This document shows positions 24,421 to 33,763 of a stretch of 64,000 nucleotides of DNA, one piece after another; the first letter of the stretch is position 1, and every line of letters begins with the position of its first letter. The DNA is from CADEED01 sp041395625 (GTDB taxonomy: Bacteria; Pseudomonadota; Gammaproteobacteria; Steroidobacterales; Steroidobacteraceae), in the NCBI GenBank assembly GCA_041395625.1, contig JAWLAE010000002.1, positions 558,001 to 622,000 on the forward strand, given 5' to 3'. A program made the translations under genes and the position numbers. The notes beneath the pieces were generated by a model. That model did not search any database. It saw nothing but the letters and a program-made list of their open reading frames with translations, and was not told the DNA's origin.

Positions 24421-24894
24421 ATGCTCCGAATTGGCAAAATGACCGACTACGCCACCGTCATCCTCGGCCGTATGGCCGCGGACAGCGAACGGCTGCACGC
24501 GGCGACCGCCTTGGCCGAGGCAACCCATATATCAGCGCCGACGGTCAGCAAAATACTGAAGCAGCTGCAGCGCGCCGGGCTGGTGCAATCGGTGCGCGGC
24601 CTGCATGGTGGTTACCAGCTGGCGCGCGCTGCGTCTGACATTACGGCGGCCCAGATACTCGACGCGGTGGAAGGTCCGGTGGTTCTCACAGACTGTTCCG
24701 CGGGAGCCGGACTGTGCGTCATCGAGGATCATTGCCACGTCAGCACGACGTGGCAACGTCTCAATGTAGCGATCCGGCGGTCGTTAGGCGAGGTCAGTCT
24801 CGCGCAGCTGGCCGGACTCGATGCGCGGGAGCCGCGTCTCGGCCTGCCGCGTGAGATTCACATTGCCGCCGCCTCACTCACGACCCGCAGATGA
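24421..24894 (+). CDS. Rrf2-family SUF operon regulator (IscR-like)
   Basis: A 157-residue Rrf2 winged-helix regulator. The recognition helix region reads SAPTVSKILKQLQRAGLVQSVRGLHGGYQLAR. Three cysteines (Cys92, Cys99, Cys105) sit where IscR holds its [2Fe-2S] cluster (92, 98, 104), so it should sense Fe-S supply. It is first in the suf cluster, 15 bases before sufB, and its own upstream region carries an IscR-like dyad. By analogy it represses the operon when holding its cluster. ATG 24421 is preferred because family members begin MLR[IL]xKxTDYA; the Shine-Dalgarno is weak. Confidence 0.92.
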   Translation: MLRIGKMTDYATVILGRMAADSERLHAATALAEATHISAPTVSKILKQLQRAGLVQSVRGLHGGYQLARAASDITAAQILDAVEGPVVLTDCSAGAGLCVIEDHCHVSTTWQRLNVAIRRSLGEVSLAQLAGLDAREPRLGLPREIHIAAASLTTRR

Positions 24895-24909
24895 TGGATT
24901 AACGAGCTT

Positions 24910-26366
24910 ATGGCCGCCGAAACACAGCGAGACACCCAGCAATACGATGCGTTGGTCGGTCGTCAGTACCGGCATGGGTTCTTCACGGATATCGAATCGG
25001 ACACTCTGCCACCAGGTCTTAACGAGGACGTGGTGCGATTCATCTCGAAGAAGAAGCGCGAACCCGAGTTCCTCACTACCTGGCGACTGCGGGCACTACG
25101 GCATTGGTTGACGATGCGCGAACCGACCTGGGCACACGTGCGCTTCAAGCCGATCGACTACCAGGCTATCTCCTATTACTCGGCGCCCAAGTCCAAGGCG
25201 AATGCTCCCAAGTCACTCGCCGAAGTGGATCCGAAGCTGCTCGAGACTTACGACAAGCTGGGCGTACCCTTGCACGAGCGTGCACGGCTGGCCGGCGTGG
25301 CAGTCGATGCCGTGTTCGACAGTGTGTCGGTCGCGACCACCTTCAAGGAGCGGCTGGCCGAAGCCGGCGTGATCTTCGGCTCGTTCTCGGAAGCGGTGCA
25401 GAACCACCCGGAACTGATCGAGCAGTATCTCGGCACCGTCGTGCCACACACCGACAATTTCTTCGCCGCACTCAATTCGGCGGTGTTCACCGATGGATCG
25501 TTCGTGTTCGTGCCGAAGGGCGTGCGCTGCCCGATGGAATTGTCGACCTACTTCCGCATCAATGCCGCCAATACCGGCCAGTTCGAACGCACGTTGATCA
25601 TCGCCGAGGCGGGCAGCCATGTGAGCTACCTCGAAGGCTGCACCGCACCGATGCGAGACGAGAACCAGTTGCACGCCGCCGTAGTCGAGCTGGTGGCCCT
25701 GGACGACGCCGAGATCAAGTACTCCACGGTGCAGAACTGGTACCCCGGTGACGAGCATGGTGTTGGCGGCATCTATAACTTCGTCACGAAACGCGGCGAA
25801 TGCCGCGGGCGTAACGCCAAGATCTCCTGGACCCAAGTCGAGACGGGCTCCGCCATCACCTGGAAGTATCCGTCGTGTGTGCTACGTGGCGAGAACTCGG
25901 TGGGTGAGTTCTACTCGGTTGCCACTACTAACAACTATCAGCAGGCTGATACGGGCACCAAGATGATCCATATCGGTGCCAATACCCGCAGCACCATTGT
26001 CTCGAAGGGCATCTCGGCGGGTCACGGCCAGAACACCTATCGGGGCTTGGTCAAGATCCTGCCGTCGGCACACGGCGCGCGCAATTTCACGCAGTGCGAT
26101 TCTTTGCTGATTGGTGGCCAGTGCGGCGCGCATACCTTTCCTTACGTCGAGGTGAAGAATCCTGGCGCGACCGTTGAACACGAAGCGTCCACGTCCAAGA
26201 TCAGTGAGGAGCAATTGTTCTACTGTTTGCAGCGCGGTATCAGCGCGGAGGATGCGGTGAACATGATCGTGAGTGGCTTTTGCAAGAGCGTCTTCAAGGA
26301 ATTGCCGATGGAGTTCGCGGTCGAAGCGCAGGCCTTGCTCGCGGTCACTTTGGAAGGAGCAGTCGG

Positions 26367-26370
<4 letters not shown>
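24910..26370 (+). CDS. sufB: Fe-S assembly scaffold SufB
   Basis: SufB is the central scaffold of the SufBC2D complex, on which Fe-S clusters are built from sulfide supplied by SufS/SufU. The 486-residue protein is full length (E. coli 495) and contains the beta-helix core with GSFVFVPKGVRCPMELSTYFRIN, ENSVGEFYSVA and the ARNFTQCDSLL segment bearing the acceptor cysteine, plus EHEASTSKISEEQLFYCLQRG. It starts 15 bases after the regulator and overlaps sufC by four bases. Confidence 0.98.
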
Positions 26371-27122
<752 letters not shown>

Positions 27123-27127
27123 GCATC

Positions 27128-28426
27128 ATGTCGAACGGCAGCACCGATCTGATCGCCCGTCTGCAGTCCGAGCACGCGGCAGCCGCGGGCGGCCTGCCGC
27201 AAACAGTGCCGGTCGAGGTGCGCCGGCAGGCGCTCGAACAGCTCGCAGCGGCTGGCTTGCCGAACAATCGTGACGAGAATTGGCGCTACGCCAATCTCCG
27301 CGCGCTTAAGTCCGTACGCTTTGCGGCGCCAAATACGACCGCCGCCGTGGCGCCCGGCGATCTGCCGGCACCGCTCGACGGATTTCAGCGCTTTGTGTTC
27401 GTTGACGGACTACTGGCGGTAGGCCTGTCGGCGCCACTCGATGGAGCGGTGCGCTCGAGCGCGTCCGCCTCGGGCGCGGACCGTGACGCTGCCGCCGGGC
27501 GCGAGGCGCGGTTCGCACTGCTCTCCGACGTATTCGCCGTCGATGGCCTCGTCATCGGCCTCGACGCCGCGAGCGCGCGACGGCAAATCGAGGTGCTGTG
27601 TGTGGCCACGGCCGATGGCAGCGAGGGCAGTTCCTATCCCCGTCTCGCGGTCCAGCTCGCCGCGGGCGCCAGACTGCAACTGGTCGAACGTCATGTGTCG
27701 GTGGGTTCGGCGGCGGCGATGGTCAACAGTGTCGCTGACATCCAGTTGGCACCTGGCGCCGTCTGCGACCATGTGCGGGTCCAGCAGTTGGGCGCGCGTT
27801 GCACGGCTTTGGACACCTTGGACGCCCGTGTCGCGGCCGACGCCCAGTATCGGCTGCACAGCATCGCCAATGGCGCGGCGGCAGCGCGCTCGACGCTGCA
27901 GATCAGATTGGAGGGTCAGCGGGCGCGCCTCGAATTGACGGTCGGCACGGTCGCGGCGGGCAACCAGACACTCGACACCTATGCGATGGTCGACCACGCG
28001 GCGACCGGTGCGACCACACGTGAGCTGTTTCGGGGCATCGCGGCGGATCGCAGCCGGATCGGTTTCAACGGCAAAATGATCGTCCGTGACAATGCCCGCG
28101 GTGCCGACTCACAACAGATGCTGAAGGGCTTGCTGGCGGGCAGCGACGCCGAGATCAACGTGCGACCGCAGCTCGAAATCTACACGGATGAAGTGCGCGC
28201 TGCACACGGCGCCACCACCGGCAAGCTGGACGAAAACATGCTGTTCTATCTGCTGTCACGCGGCATCGAGCCGGAAATCGCGCAAAGCCTGCTCAAATGG
28301 GCGTTCATCGAGGACGCGCTGGTGGGCATTCAGCCCGAGGCTTTGCGGCGTTCCCTTGAGCTGCAGCTCGCCCGCCAATTCCAGGACATCGCGGCGCTCG
28401 ACGGCTTGTTAGGGAGCCATGCGTGA
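27128..28426 (+). CDS. sufD: Fe-S assembly protein SufD
   Basis: SufD is the SufB paralogue in the SufBC2D complex, needed for iron entry. The 432-residue protein has the N-terminal helical part with DENWRYANLRALKS and the C-terminal core with TRELFRGIAADRSRIGFNGKMIVRDNA, SQQMLKGLLAGSDAEINVRPQLEIYTDEV and HGATTGKLDENMLFYLLSRGI. The conserved histidine in the KC/AAHGAT segment (VRAAHGATTG) is present. The middle third is alanine-rich and poorly conserved. It follows sufC by five bases and overlaps sufS. Confidence 0.97.
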   Translation: MSNGSTDLIARLQSEHAAAAGGLPQTVPVEVRRQALEQLAAAGLPNNRDENWRYANLRALKSVRFAAPNTTAAVAPGDLPAPLDGFQRFVFVDGLLAVGLSAPLDGAVRSSASASGADRDAAAGREARFALLSDVFAVDGLVIGLDAASARRQIEVLCVATADGSEGSSYPRLAVQLAAGARLQLVERHVSVGSAAAMVNSVADIQLAPGAVCDHVRVQQLGARCTALDTLDARVAADAQYRLHSIANGAAAARSTLQIRLEGQRARLELTVGTVAAGNQTLDTYAMVDHAATGATTRELFRGIAADRSRIGFNGKMIVRDNARGADSQQMLKGLLAGSDAEINVRPQLEIYTDEVRAAHGATTGKLDENMLFYLLSRGIEPEIAQSLLKWAFIEDALVGIQPEALRRSLELQLARQFQDIAALDGLLGSHA

Positions 28427-29673
28427 ACGCGCGCGCCGAAGACCCACGATTGACCGGCTATGACGTCGTCAAGGTGCGTGCGGATTTCCCGATCCTGGCG
28501 CGCTCTGTACACGGCAAGCCACTCACCTATCTCGACAGTGCGGCGTCCGCGCAACGACCGCAGACCGTACTCGACGCCGTCAATGACTACGAAACGCGAC
28601 ATCACGCCAATGTGCACCGCGGCGTGCACAGGCTGAGCCAGGAAGCGACCGACCTGTTCGAAGCGGCACGCGACACGGTGCGCCGCTATCTGAATGCGCG
28701 CTCCAACCGCGAGATCGTATTCGTGCGCGGCACGACGGAAGCGATCAATCTCGTCGCGCAATCCTATGGTCGGCCACGCCTGCAAAGCGATGACGAGATC
28801 CTGATCACCGGCCTCGAGCACCATGCCAACATCGTACCTTGGCAAATGCTGTGCCAGCAGACGGGTGCGCGACTCATCGTGGCGCCGATCGATCGCACGG
28901 GCAACGTCGAGCTCGAATCGATCGACGCGCGCCTGACCGCTCGCACACGATTGGTGGCCGTCGCACACGTATCCAATGCACTGGGAACCATCCTGCCCAT
29001 ACGAGAGATCACGCGACTGGCACACGCACGCGGTGTGCCGGTATTGGTAGACGGCGCCCAGGCGGTGCCGCACGAAGATGTAGACGTGCAAGCGCTCGAT
29101 TGCGACTTCTACGCGTTCTCGGGCCACAAGGTGTACGGGCCAACCGGCGTGGGCGTGTTGTACGGGCGCGAGCAGCTCCTGGAGGCGATGCCGCCGTGGC
29201 AAGGTGGCGGCGACATGATCCTCGCGGTGACCTTCGACAAAACGACTTACAACACCCTGCCGTACAAGTTCGAAGCGGGTACACCCAACATTTCAGGCGT
29301 GGTTGGACTCGCTGCCGCCCTGCGCTACGTCGAGTCGCTCGGCCGATCACGCATCCGGGCGCACGAGCACAGCCTGCTGCAATCGGCAACCCGGCGCCTG
29401 GCCGCGATCCCGGGCCTCGAGATCATTGGAACCGCACCTCGCAAAGCGGCTGTCATCTCGTTCACGATCGAGGGGATCCATCCGCACGATCTCGGCACGA
29501 TATTGGATGCCGAGGGCGTCGCGATTCGCACGGGTCATCACTGCGCGATGCCAGTGATGGATTTCTTCGGCGTACCCGCAACCGCACGCGCGTCCCTCGG
29601 TTGTTACACGGATCAGGACGACATCGACCATCTGTTGGCAGCGCTCGAAAAGGCGCGCGAGGTGTTCGCCTGA
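28423..29673 (+). CDS. sufS: Cysteine desulfurase SufS
   Basis: SufS takes sulfur from cysteine as a persulfide and hands it to SufU. The 416-residue type II desulfurase has the PLP lysine Lys236 in SGHKVYGPTG and the catalytic Cys374 in RTGHHCAMP, inside the short loop typical of SufS. The usual RASFAFYNT block near the C-terminus reads RASLGCYTD here, with an extra cysteine. The start is GTG at 28423, overlapping the sufD stop as GTGA, and the sufU ATG shares one base with its own stop. Confidence 0.97.
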   Translation: MNARAEDPRLTGYDVVKVRADFPILARSVHGKPLTYLDSAASAQRPQTVLDAVNDYETRHHANVHRGVHRLSQEATDLFEAARDTVRRYLNARSNREIVFVRGTTEAINLVAQSYGRPRLQSDDEILITGLEHHANIVPWQMLCQQTGARLIVAPIDRTGNVELESIDARLTARTRLVAVAHVSNALGTILPIREITRLAHARGVPVLVDGAQAVPHEDVDVQALDCDFYAFSGHKVYGPTGVGVLYGREQLLEAMPPWQGGGDMILAVTFDKTTYNTLPYKFEAGTPNISGVVGLAAALRYVESLGRSRIRAHEHSLLQSATRRLAAIPGLEIIGTAPRKAAVISFTIEGIHPHDLGTILDAEGVAIRTGHHCAMPVMDFFGVPATARASLGCYTDQDDIDHLLAALEKAREVFA

Positions 29674-30143
29674 TGGATCTGCGTGATCTCTATCGCGAAG
29701 TGATCCTGGATCACTACAAGACGCCGCGGAACTTCGGCGAGCTCGCACCGGCTGACGGAGTCGCCGACGGTCACAACCCCCTGTGCGGCGATCGGCTGCA
29801 TCTCACCCTGCAACTCGACGGTGATCGTGTGCGCGACGTCCGCTTCGAGGGTAAAGGCTGCGCGATCTCGACCGCCTCGGCATCGATGATGACCGAGGCA
29901 GTCAAGGGCCGGACGCGTGCCGAAGTGGCACAGCTGTTCGACGATGTCCATCACGTGCTGACGGAGCGCGATTACACACCGTCGCAGGATCTCGGCAAGT
30001 TGGTGGCGCTGGGCGGTGTGCGGGAATTCCCCGCGCGTGTCAAATGCGCCAGTCTCTGTTGGCACACTTTGAATGCTGCTCTGGCGCAACACGATGCTAC
30101 CGCCGACAGTCAGACCCCTCCCCCCAACATTTCGACCGAATGA
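29673..30143 (+). CDS. sufU: SufU-type sulfur transfer/scaffold protein
   Basis: A 156-residue IscU/SufU-fold protein. The zinc/cluster ligands are Cys38 and Asp40 in LCGD, Cys63 in GKGCAIS and Cys125 in RVKCASLC; Cys129 is extra. The region after Cys63 (STASASMMTEAVKGRTRAEV) has the insertion that marks SufU rather than IscU. It probably accepts sulfur from SufS, replacing SufE, which is absent here. The C-terminal tail is low complexity. The ATG at 29673 shares its first base with the sufS stop. Confidence 0.95.
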   Translation: MDLRDLYREVILDHYKTPRNFGELAPADGVADGHNPLCGDRLHLTLQLDGDRVRDVRFEGKGCAISTASASMMTEAVKGRTRAEVAQLFDDVHHVLTERDYTPSQDLGKLVALGGVREFPARVKCASLCWHTLNAALAQHDATADSQTPPPNISTE

Positions 30144-30153
30144 GCGCGGCCCG

Positions 30154-30705
30154 ATGAGAACGCATGAAAACGAACCGGTGGTGGTCAATCGCGATGTGAG
30201 CGCTGTGATCGTGCCAGCCGGTGTCGAAGTGAAGCTCAAGGCTGGCCAGGCAGGTTTCATTACGCAAGCGCTCGGCGGCAGTTTCACTTTGTACATCGAG
30301 GGCAACCTGTTCCGCATTGCGGGCGCAGACGGTGATGCGATCGGCAAGGAGGTGGTCAAACCGCCGGAGCTGCCACCCAACGCCACCGAGGAGGACGTGC
30401 GCCAGCTCGCCTGGCAACAATTGCGGAGTTGTTACGATCCGGAGATTCCGATCAACATCGTGGAGCTGGGGCTGATCTATGAGTGCGCCGTGCGCGGCAA
30501 TCCCGACGGCACTCGTCATATCGAAGTGCGGCTCACCCTGACGGCGCCAGGTTGCGGCATGGGCGATGTGCTGGTGGAAGACGTCAAGCAGAAGCTGGAA
30601 ATGATCCCGACGGTAACGAGCACTAACGTCGAACTCACCTTCGACCCACCCTGGAACCAAGGCATGATGTCCGAAGCGGCGCGTTTGCAAACTGGCATGT
30701 TCTGA
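30154..30705 (+). CDS. sufT: SUF maturation factor SufT (MIP18/DUF59 family)
   Basis: SufT is an auxiliary factor for Fe-S protein maturation. The 183-residue protein has a SufT-specific N-terminal extension (residues 1-75) and a DUF59/MIP18 domain with SCYDPEIPINIVELGLIY and LTLTAPGCGMGDVLVEDVKQKL, including the conserved Cys. The ATG at 30154 is ten bases after the sufU stop; the open frame upstream overlaps sufU. One base is shared with the next start. Confidence 0.95.
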   Translation: MRTHENEPVVVNRDVSAVIVPAGVEVKLKAGQAGFITQALGGSFTLYIEGNLFRIAGADGDAIGKEVVKPPELPPNATEEDVRQLAWQQLRSCYDPEIPINIVELGLIYECAVRGNPDGTRHIEVRLTLTAPGCGMGDVLVEDVKQKLEMIPTVTSTNVELTFDPPWNQGMMSEAARLQTGMF

Positions 30706-31016
30706 TGAGCGCGTGGGTCGATGTGGGACCGGCTGCGGCACTCGCCGCCGGCGCACGCTTGCTGGCCGAAGTGGATGGCTACTATCTGCAGGTCGTGCGC
30801 GTCGCCGACGAGCTGTACGCATTCGAAGATCGCTGCACCCATGATGACGCCCCGCTGGACGATGCCGAAATCGAGGAGCTCGAGATCATCTGCCCGCGAC
30901 ATGGCGCGCGTTTCTGTCTGCGCACCGGCGCGGCGTTGACGCCGCCAGCGTACGAGCCTCTAAAGACATTCGCAGTCCGTCAGCAAGGCGAGCGGATCGA
31001 GGTGCAGGCGCCGTGA
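30705..31016 (+). CDS. Rieske-type [2Fe-2S] ferredoxin
   Basis: A 103-residue soluble Rieske ferredoxin. Both cluster motifs are intact: CTH (Cys44, His46) and CPRHG (Cys63, His66). It resembles the ferredoxin components of non-heme iron oxygenases, but no oxygenase is nearby. Placed directly behind sufT with a one-base overlap, it is more likely an electron donor used in or fed by the SUF pathway. No signal peptide or membrane helix. Confidence 0.93.
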   Translation: MSAWVDVGPAAALAAGARLLAEVDGYYLQVVRVADELYAFEDRCTHDDAPLDDAEIEELEIICPRHGARFCLRTGAALTPPAYEPLKTFAVRQQGERIEVQAP

Positions 31017-31528
31017 CGAGCGCCTCGACACTGCGACGACTGACGCTGCTGCGCCACGCGCAAGCAGAGCCAGTGCGTGCCGGCGCGAGCGACCGCGAGC
31101 GACAGTTGGACCGTCGCGGCCACAGCGAGGCGGCGGATGCAGCGCAGCGGCTGGCCGACACCACACCACTACCGGATCTGTTGCTGGTCAGCCCCGCCGT
31201 ACGCACACGCCAAACAGCCGACTGTGTCATGCGCCACCTGGCGCTCGCACGTCTTGCGCTGCGACTGGATGAGTCACTCTACCTCGCCGAACCGGAAGTG
31301 CTGCTCGACGCGCTCGGACTTTGTCCCGATGCGGCCCAGCACATATTGGTCGTCGGCCACAACCCTGGGCTGTCGGCACTCGGGCGCCAGCTGGCGCTAG
31401 CCGTGGCGCCCTCCGATCTACCAACCGGTGGTCTACTGACGATCAGAGTCGCTGCCGAACGCTGGGCAGATATCAGCCGCGCGCCCGTACACGACGCGCG
31501 TTACGATTGCCCAACCCGCCTGGATTGA
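31013..31528 (+). CDS. sixA: SixA-type phosphohistidine phosphatase
   Basis: A 171-residue histidine phosphatase of the small SixA group. It has the RHG-type motif LLRHAQAEP (His15), the SPAVRTRQTAD segment and the second catalytic histidine in VVGHNPGL. E. coli SixA removes phosphate from histidine on a PTS phosphotransfer protein. The GTG start at 31013 overlaps the ferredoxin stop as GTGA, so it is the last member of the coupled suf run. Why a phosphohistidine phosphatase sits there is not known. Confidence 0.88.
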   Translation: MTSASTLRRLTLLRHAQAEPVRAGASDRERQLDRRGHSEAADAAQRLADTTPLPDLLLVSPAVRTRQTADCVMRHLALARLALRLDESLYLAEPEVLLDALGLCPDAAQHILVVGHNPGLSALGRQLALAVAPSDLPTGGLLTIRVAAERWADISRAPVHDARYDCPTRLD

Positions 31529-31574
31529 GCTCGGAACAGGGATAGGTCCACTGTTCTCGTTAGTACAAGCCTCG

Positions 31575-32267
31575 GTGAAGTTCGGCGCAACGACCGCGCT
31601 GCAGCCCACGGACATTCGCTTCGTCCCCAGTGCGACGACCGCGCTCGTTGGCCCGAGTGGCTCTGGCAAGTCCACCCTGCTGCGCGTACTGGCTGGCCTG
31701 ATTCCTGCGAACGGTACTGTCAGATTCGCCGAAGCACCCGTAGTGGACTGGCGCGCGGTGCGCTTGAAGCTCGGCTATGTGATTCAGGACGGTGGCCTGT
31801 TCCCGCATCTCACTGCAGCAGAGAATGTCACACTGATGGCGCGTGAACTCGGCTGGCCAGCGGAGCAGATCGCCGCACGCTCGGCCGAACTTGCCGAGAT
31901 CGTGGGTCTGCCGGAGGCGCCCATGGCGCGCTTCCCCGCCGAGCTCTCCGGCGGTCAGCGGCAGCGGGTCAGCATCATGCGCGCGCTGATGCTCGATCCC
32001 GAGGTCGTGTTGCTGGACGAACCGCTCTCTGCCCTCGACCCAATCACGCGCGCGCGGCTCGCCCAGGAGCTGCATCGGATCTTCTCACGCTTGTCGAAGA
32101 CGGTGATCCTCGTCACGCACAGCTTGCGTGAAGCGCGGTTTTTCGCCGGTCATATCGTCTTGATGCGGCGCGGACGCATCGTGCAACAAGGCAGCTACGA
32201 CGAGTTGGAGCAAGCGCCCGCCGAGCCATTCGTCAGTGAGTTCATCGCGGCGGAGCGGACGCTGTGA
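31575..32267 (+). CDS. Osmoprotectant-type ABC transporter ATPase
   Basis: The ATPase subunit of a glycine betaine/choline-like importer, 230 residues from GTG 31575. It has Walker A GPSGSGKST, Q-loop VIQDGGLFPHLT, signature LSGGQRQRVSIMRALML, Walker B VVLLDEPLSALDP and switch histidine VTHSLREA. The first beta strand of the ABC fold appears to be encoded just upstream (LFSLVQASVKFG), so the true start may be the CTG at 31551; no ATG, GTG or TTG serves it. The GTG of the permease overlaps its stop as GTGA. Confidence 0.88.
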   Translation: MKFGATTALQPTDIRFVPSATTALVGPSGSGKSTLLRVLAGLIPANGTVRFAEAPVVDWRAVRLKLGYVIQDGGLFPHLTAAENVTLMARELGWPAEQIAARSAELAEIVGLPEAPMARFPAELSGGQRQRVSIMRALMLDPEVVLLDEPLSALDPITRARLAQELHRIFSRLSKTVILVTHSLREARFFAGHIVLMRRGRIVQQGSYDELEQAPAEPFVSEFIAAERTL

Positions 32268-33760
32268 ACGGGCCGCAACGCGCATTGCTTGCCTGCTGCT
32301 TGTTGATTCTGGCGCCAACGGCGCGCTCCGCCGATATTACGATTGGCTCGAAGAACTTCACCGAGAGCGTGATCGTTGGCGATCTGGCGCAGCAGTCACT
32401 GGTCGATGCCGGACTGAGTGCCGAGCACCGCCGACAATTGGGCGGCACGCGCATTCTCTGGGAAGCACTGCTGGCCGGCGCGATCGACGTGTATCCCGAT
32501 TACACCGGTACGCTGCGCTTCGAAATTCTCGCTAGCGAACAGCTGGCTGATGACAGCGCGCTGCCGGCCGCACTCGCACGCTACGGTGTTGGGATGACAC
32601 GCTCGCTCGGCTTCGAAAACAGCTATGCCATCGCCATGCGTGCTGATCAGGCAACCGAGCTCGGCATCCGCTCGATCACGGATCTGGCTCGCCATCCCAG
32701 TCTTCGCGTCGCGCTCTCGAACGAATTCGTCGACCGCGCCGACGGCTGGCGCGCACTGGCGGCAGCCTACGAGCTGCCGCAACAGCCGCGCGGGCTGGAC
32801 CACGACCTGGCCTATGAAGCACTCGCCTCACAACAAGTGGATGTCATCGACGCTTACACGACCGACCCGCAGATCGCGTCCTTGTCACTCAAGCTGCTCC
32901 GCGACGATCGGGATTTCTTTCCGTCTTACGAGGCGGTGTTTCTGTACCGCCAGTCACTGGAGCCTGCCGCAATCGCTGCACTGGTGAAGTTGGCCGGTAT
33001 GATCTCGACAGACGACATGCGGGCGATGAACAGCGCGGTGCAGCTCGAGCGTCGACCCGAGCGCGCGGTCGCCGCGGCGTTCCTGAACGACCGACTCGGC
33101 CTGCAGAACGAAGCCGTCGCGCAGCCTGGCCTGCTGGCCCGGCTCTGGGCGCGTACGCTCGAACACTTGTACCTCGTCGGCATCGCCATGGCCGCGGCGC
33201 TGCTGGTGGCGCTGCCGCTCGGCATCGCGGCCGCTCGCAGCGCTCGGCTGGGGGCGATCATCACGAGCGTCACGGGACTGTTGCAGACCATCCCGAGTCT
33301 CGCCCTGTTCGTACTGCTGATCCCGTTGCTCGGCATTGGCGCGGCACCCACGATCGCGGCGCTGTTCCTTTATTCGCTGTTGCCAATCGTGCGCAACACC
33401 CACGCTGGGCTCGTCGGCATTCCGGCCAGCCTGCTGGACAGCGCGGATGCTCTCGGGCTCACCCGCGCTGCTCGCTTGCGCCGCATCGAATTGCCGCTGG
33501 CGCTGCCCACGATCATGGCCGGCATCAAGACGGCGGCCGTGATCGCGGTGGGCCTGGCCACGCTCGGCGCCATCATCGGCGCAGGCGGCTACGGGCAGCC
33601 GATCATCACGGGTATACGCTTGCGTTCCACGCGGCTCATCCTGGAAGGCGCCATTCCGGCAGCGGTGCTGGCGCTCGCACTGCAGGGAGCGATGGAACTG
33701 CTGGAACGCCGGGTGACGCCAGACGGACTCAAAATTCGCCAGCAAACCGCAGACGGCTGA
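32264..33760 (+). CDS. Fused substrate-binding protein and permease of an osmoprotectant-type ABC importer
   Basis: A 498-residue fusion. After a signal-like helix (cleavage near ARSAD) comes an OpuC/ProX-type binding domain (about residues 24-275: ITIGSKNFTES, YPDYTGTL, ANSAV-like region) and then a ProW-type permease of about five to six helices (from about residue 300) with the LPLALPTIMAGIKTA coupling loop. Fusions of this kind import glycine betaine, choline or related amines. It forms a two-gene transporter with the ATPase. The ligand cannot be named; the aromatic cage would need modelling. The GTG start overlaps the previous stop. Confidence 0.9.
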   Translation: MNGPQRALLACCLLILAPTARSADITIGSKNFTESVIVGDLAQQSLVDAGLSAEHRRQLGGTRILWEALLAGAIDVYPDYTGTLRFEILASEQLADDSALPAALARYGVGMTRSLGFENSYAIAMRADQATELGIRSITDLARHPSLRVALSNEFVDRADGWRALAAAYELPQQPRGLDHDLAYEALASQQVDVIDAYTTDPQIASLSLKLLRDDRDFFPSYEAVFLYRQSLEPAAIAALVKLAGMISTDDMRAMNSAVQLERRPERAVAAAFLNDRLGLQNEAVAQPGLLARLWARTLEHLYLVGIAMAAALLVALPLGIAAARSARLGAIITSVTGLLQTIPSLALFVLLIPLLGIGAAPTIAALFLYSLLPIVRNTHAGLVGIPASLLDSADALGLTRAARLRRIELPLALPTIMAGIKTAAVIAVGLATLGAIIGAGGYGQPIITGIRLRSTRLILEGAIPAAVLALALQGAMELLERRVTPDGLKIRQQTADG

Positions 33761-33763
33761 TCA

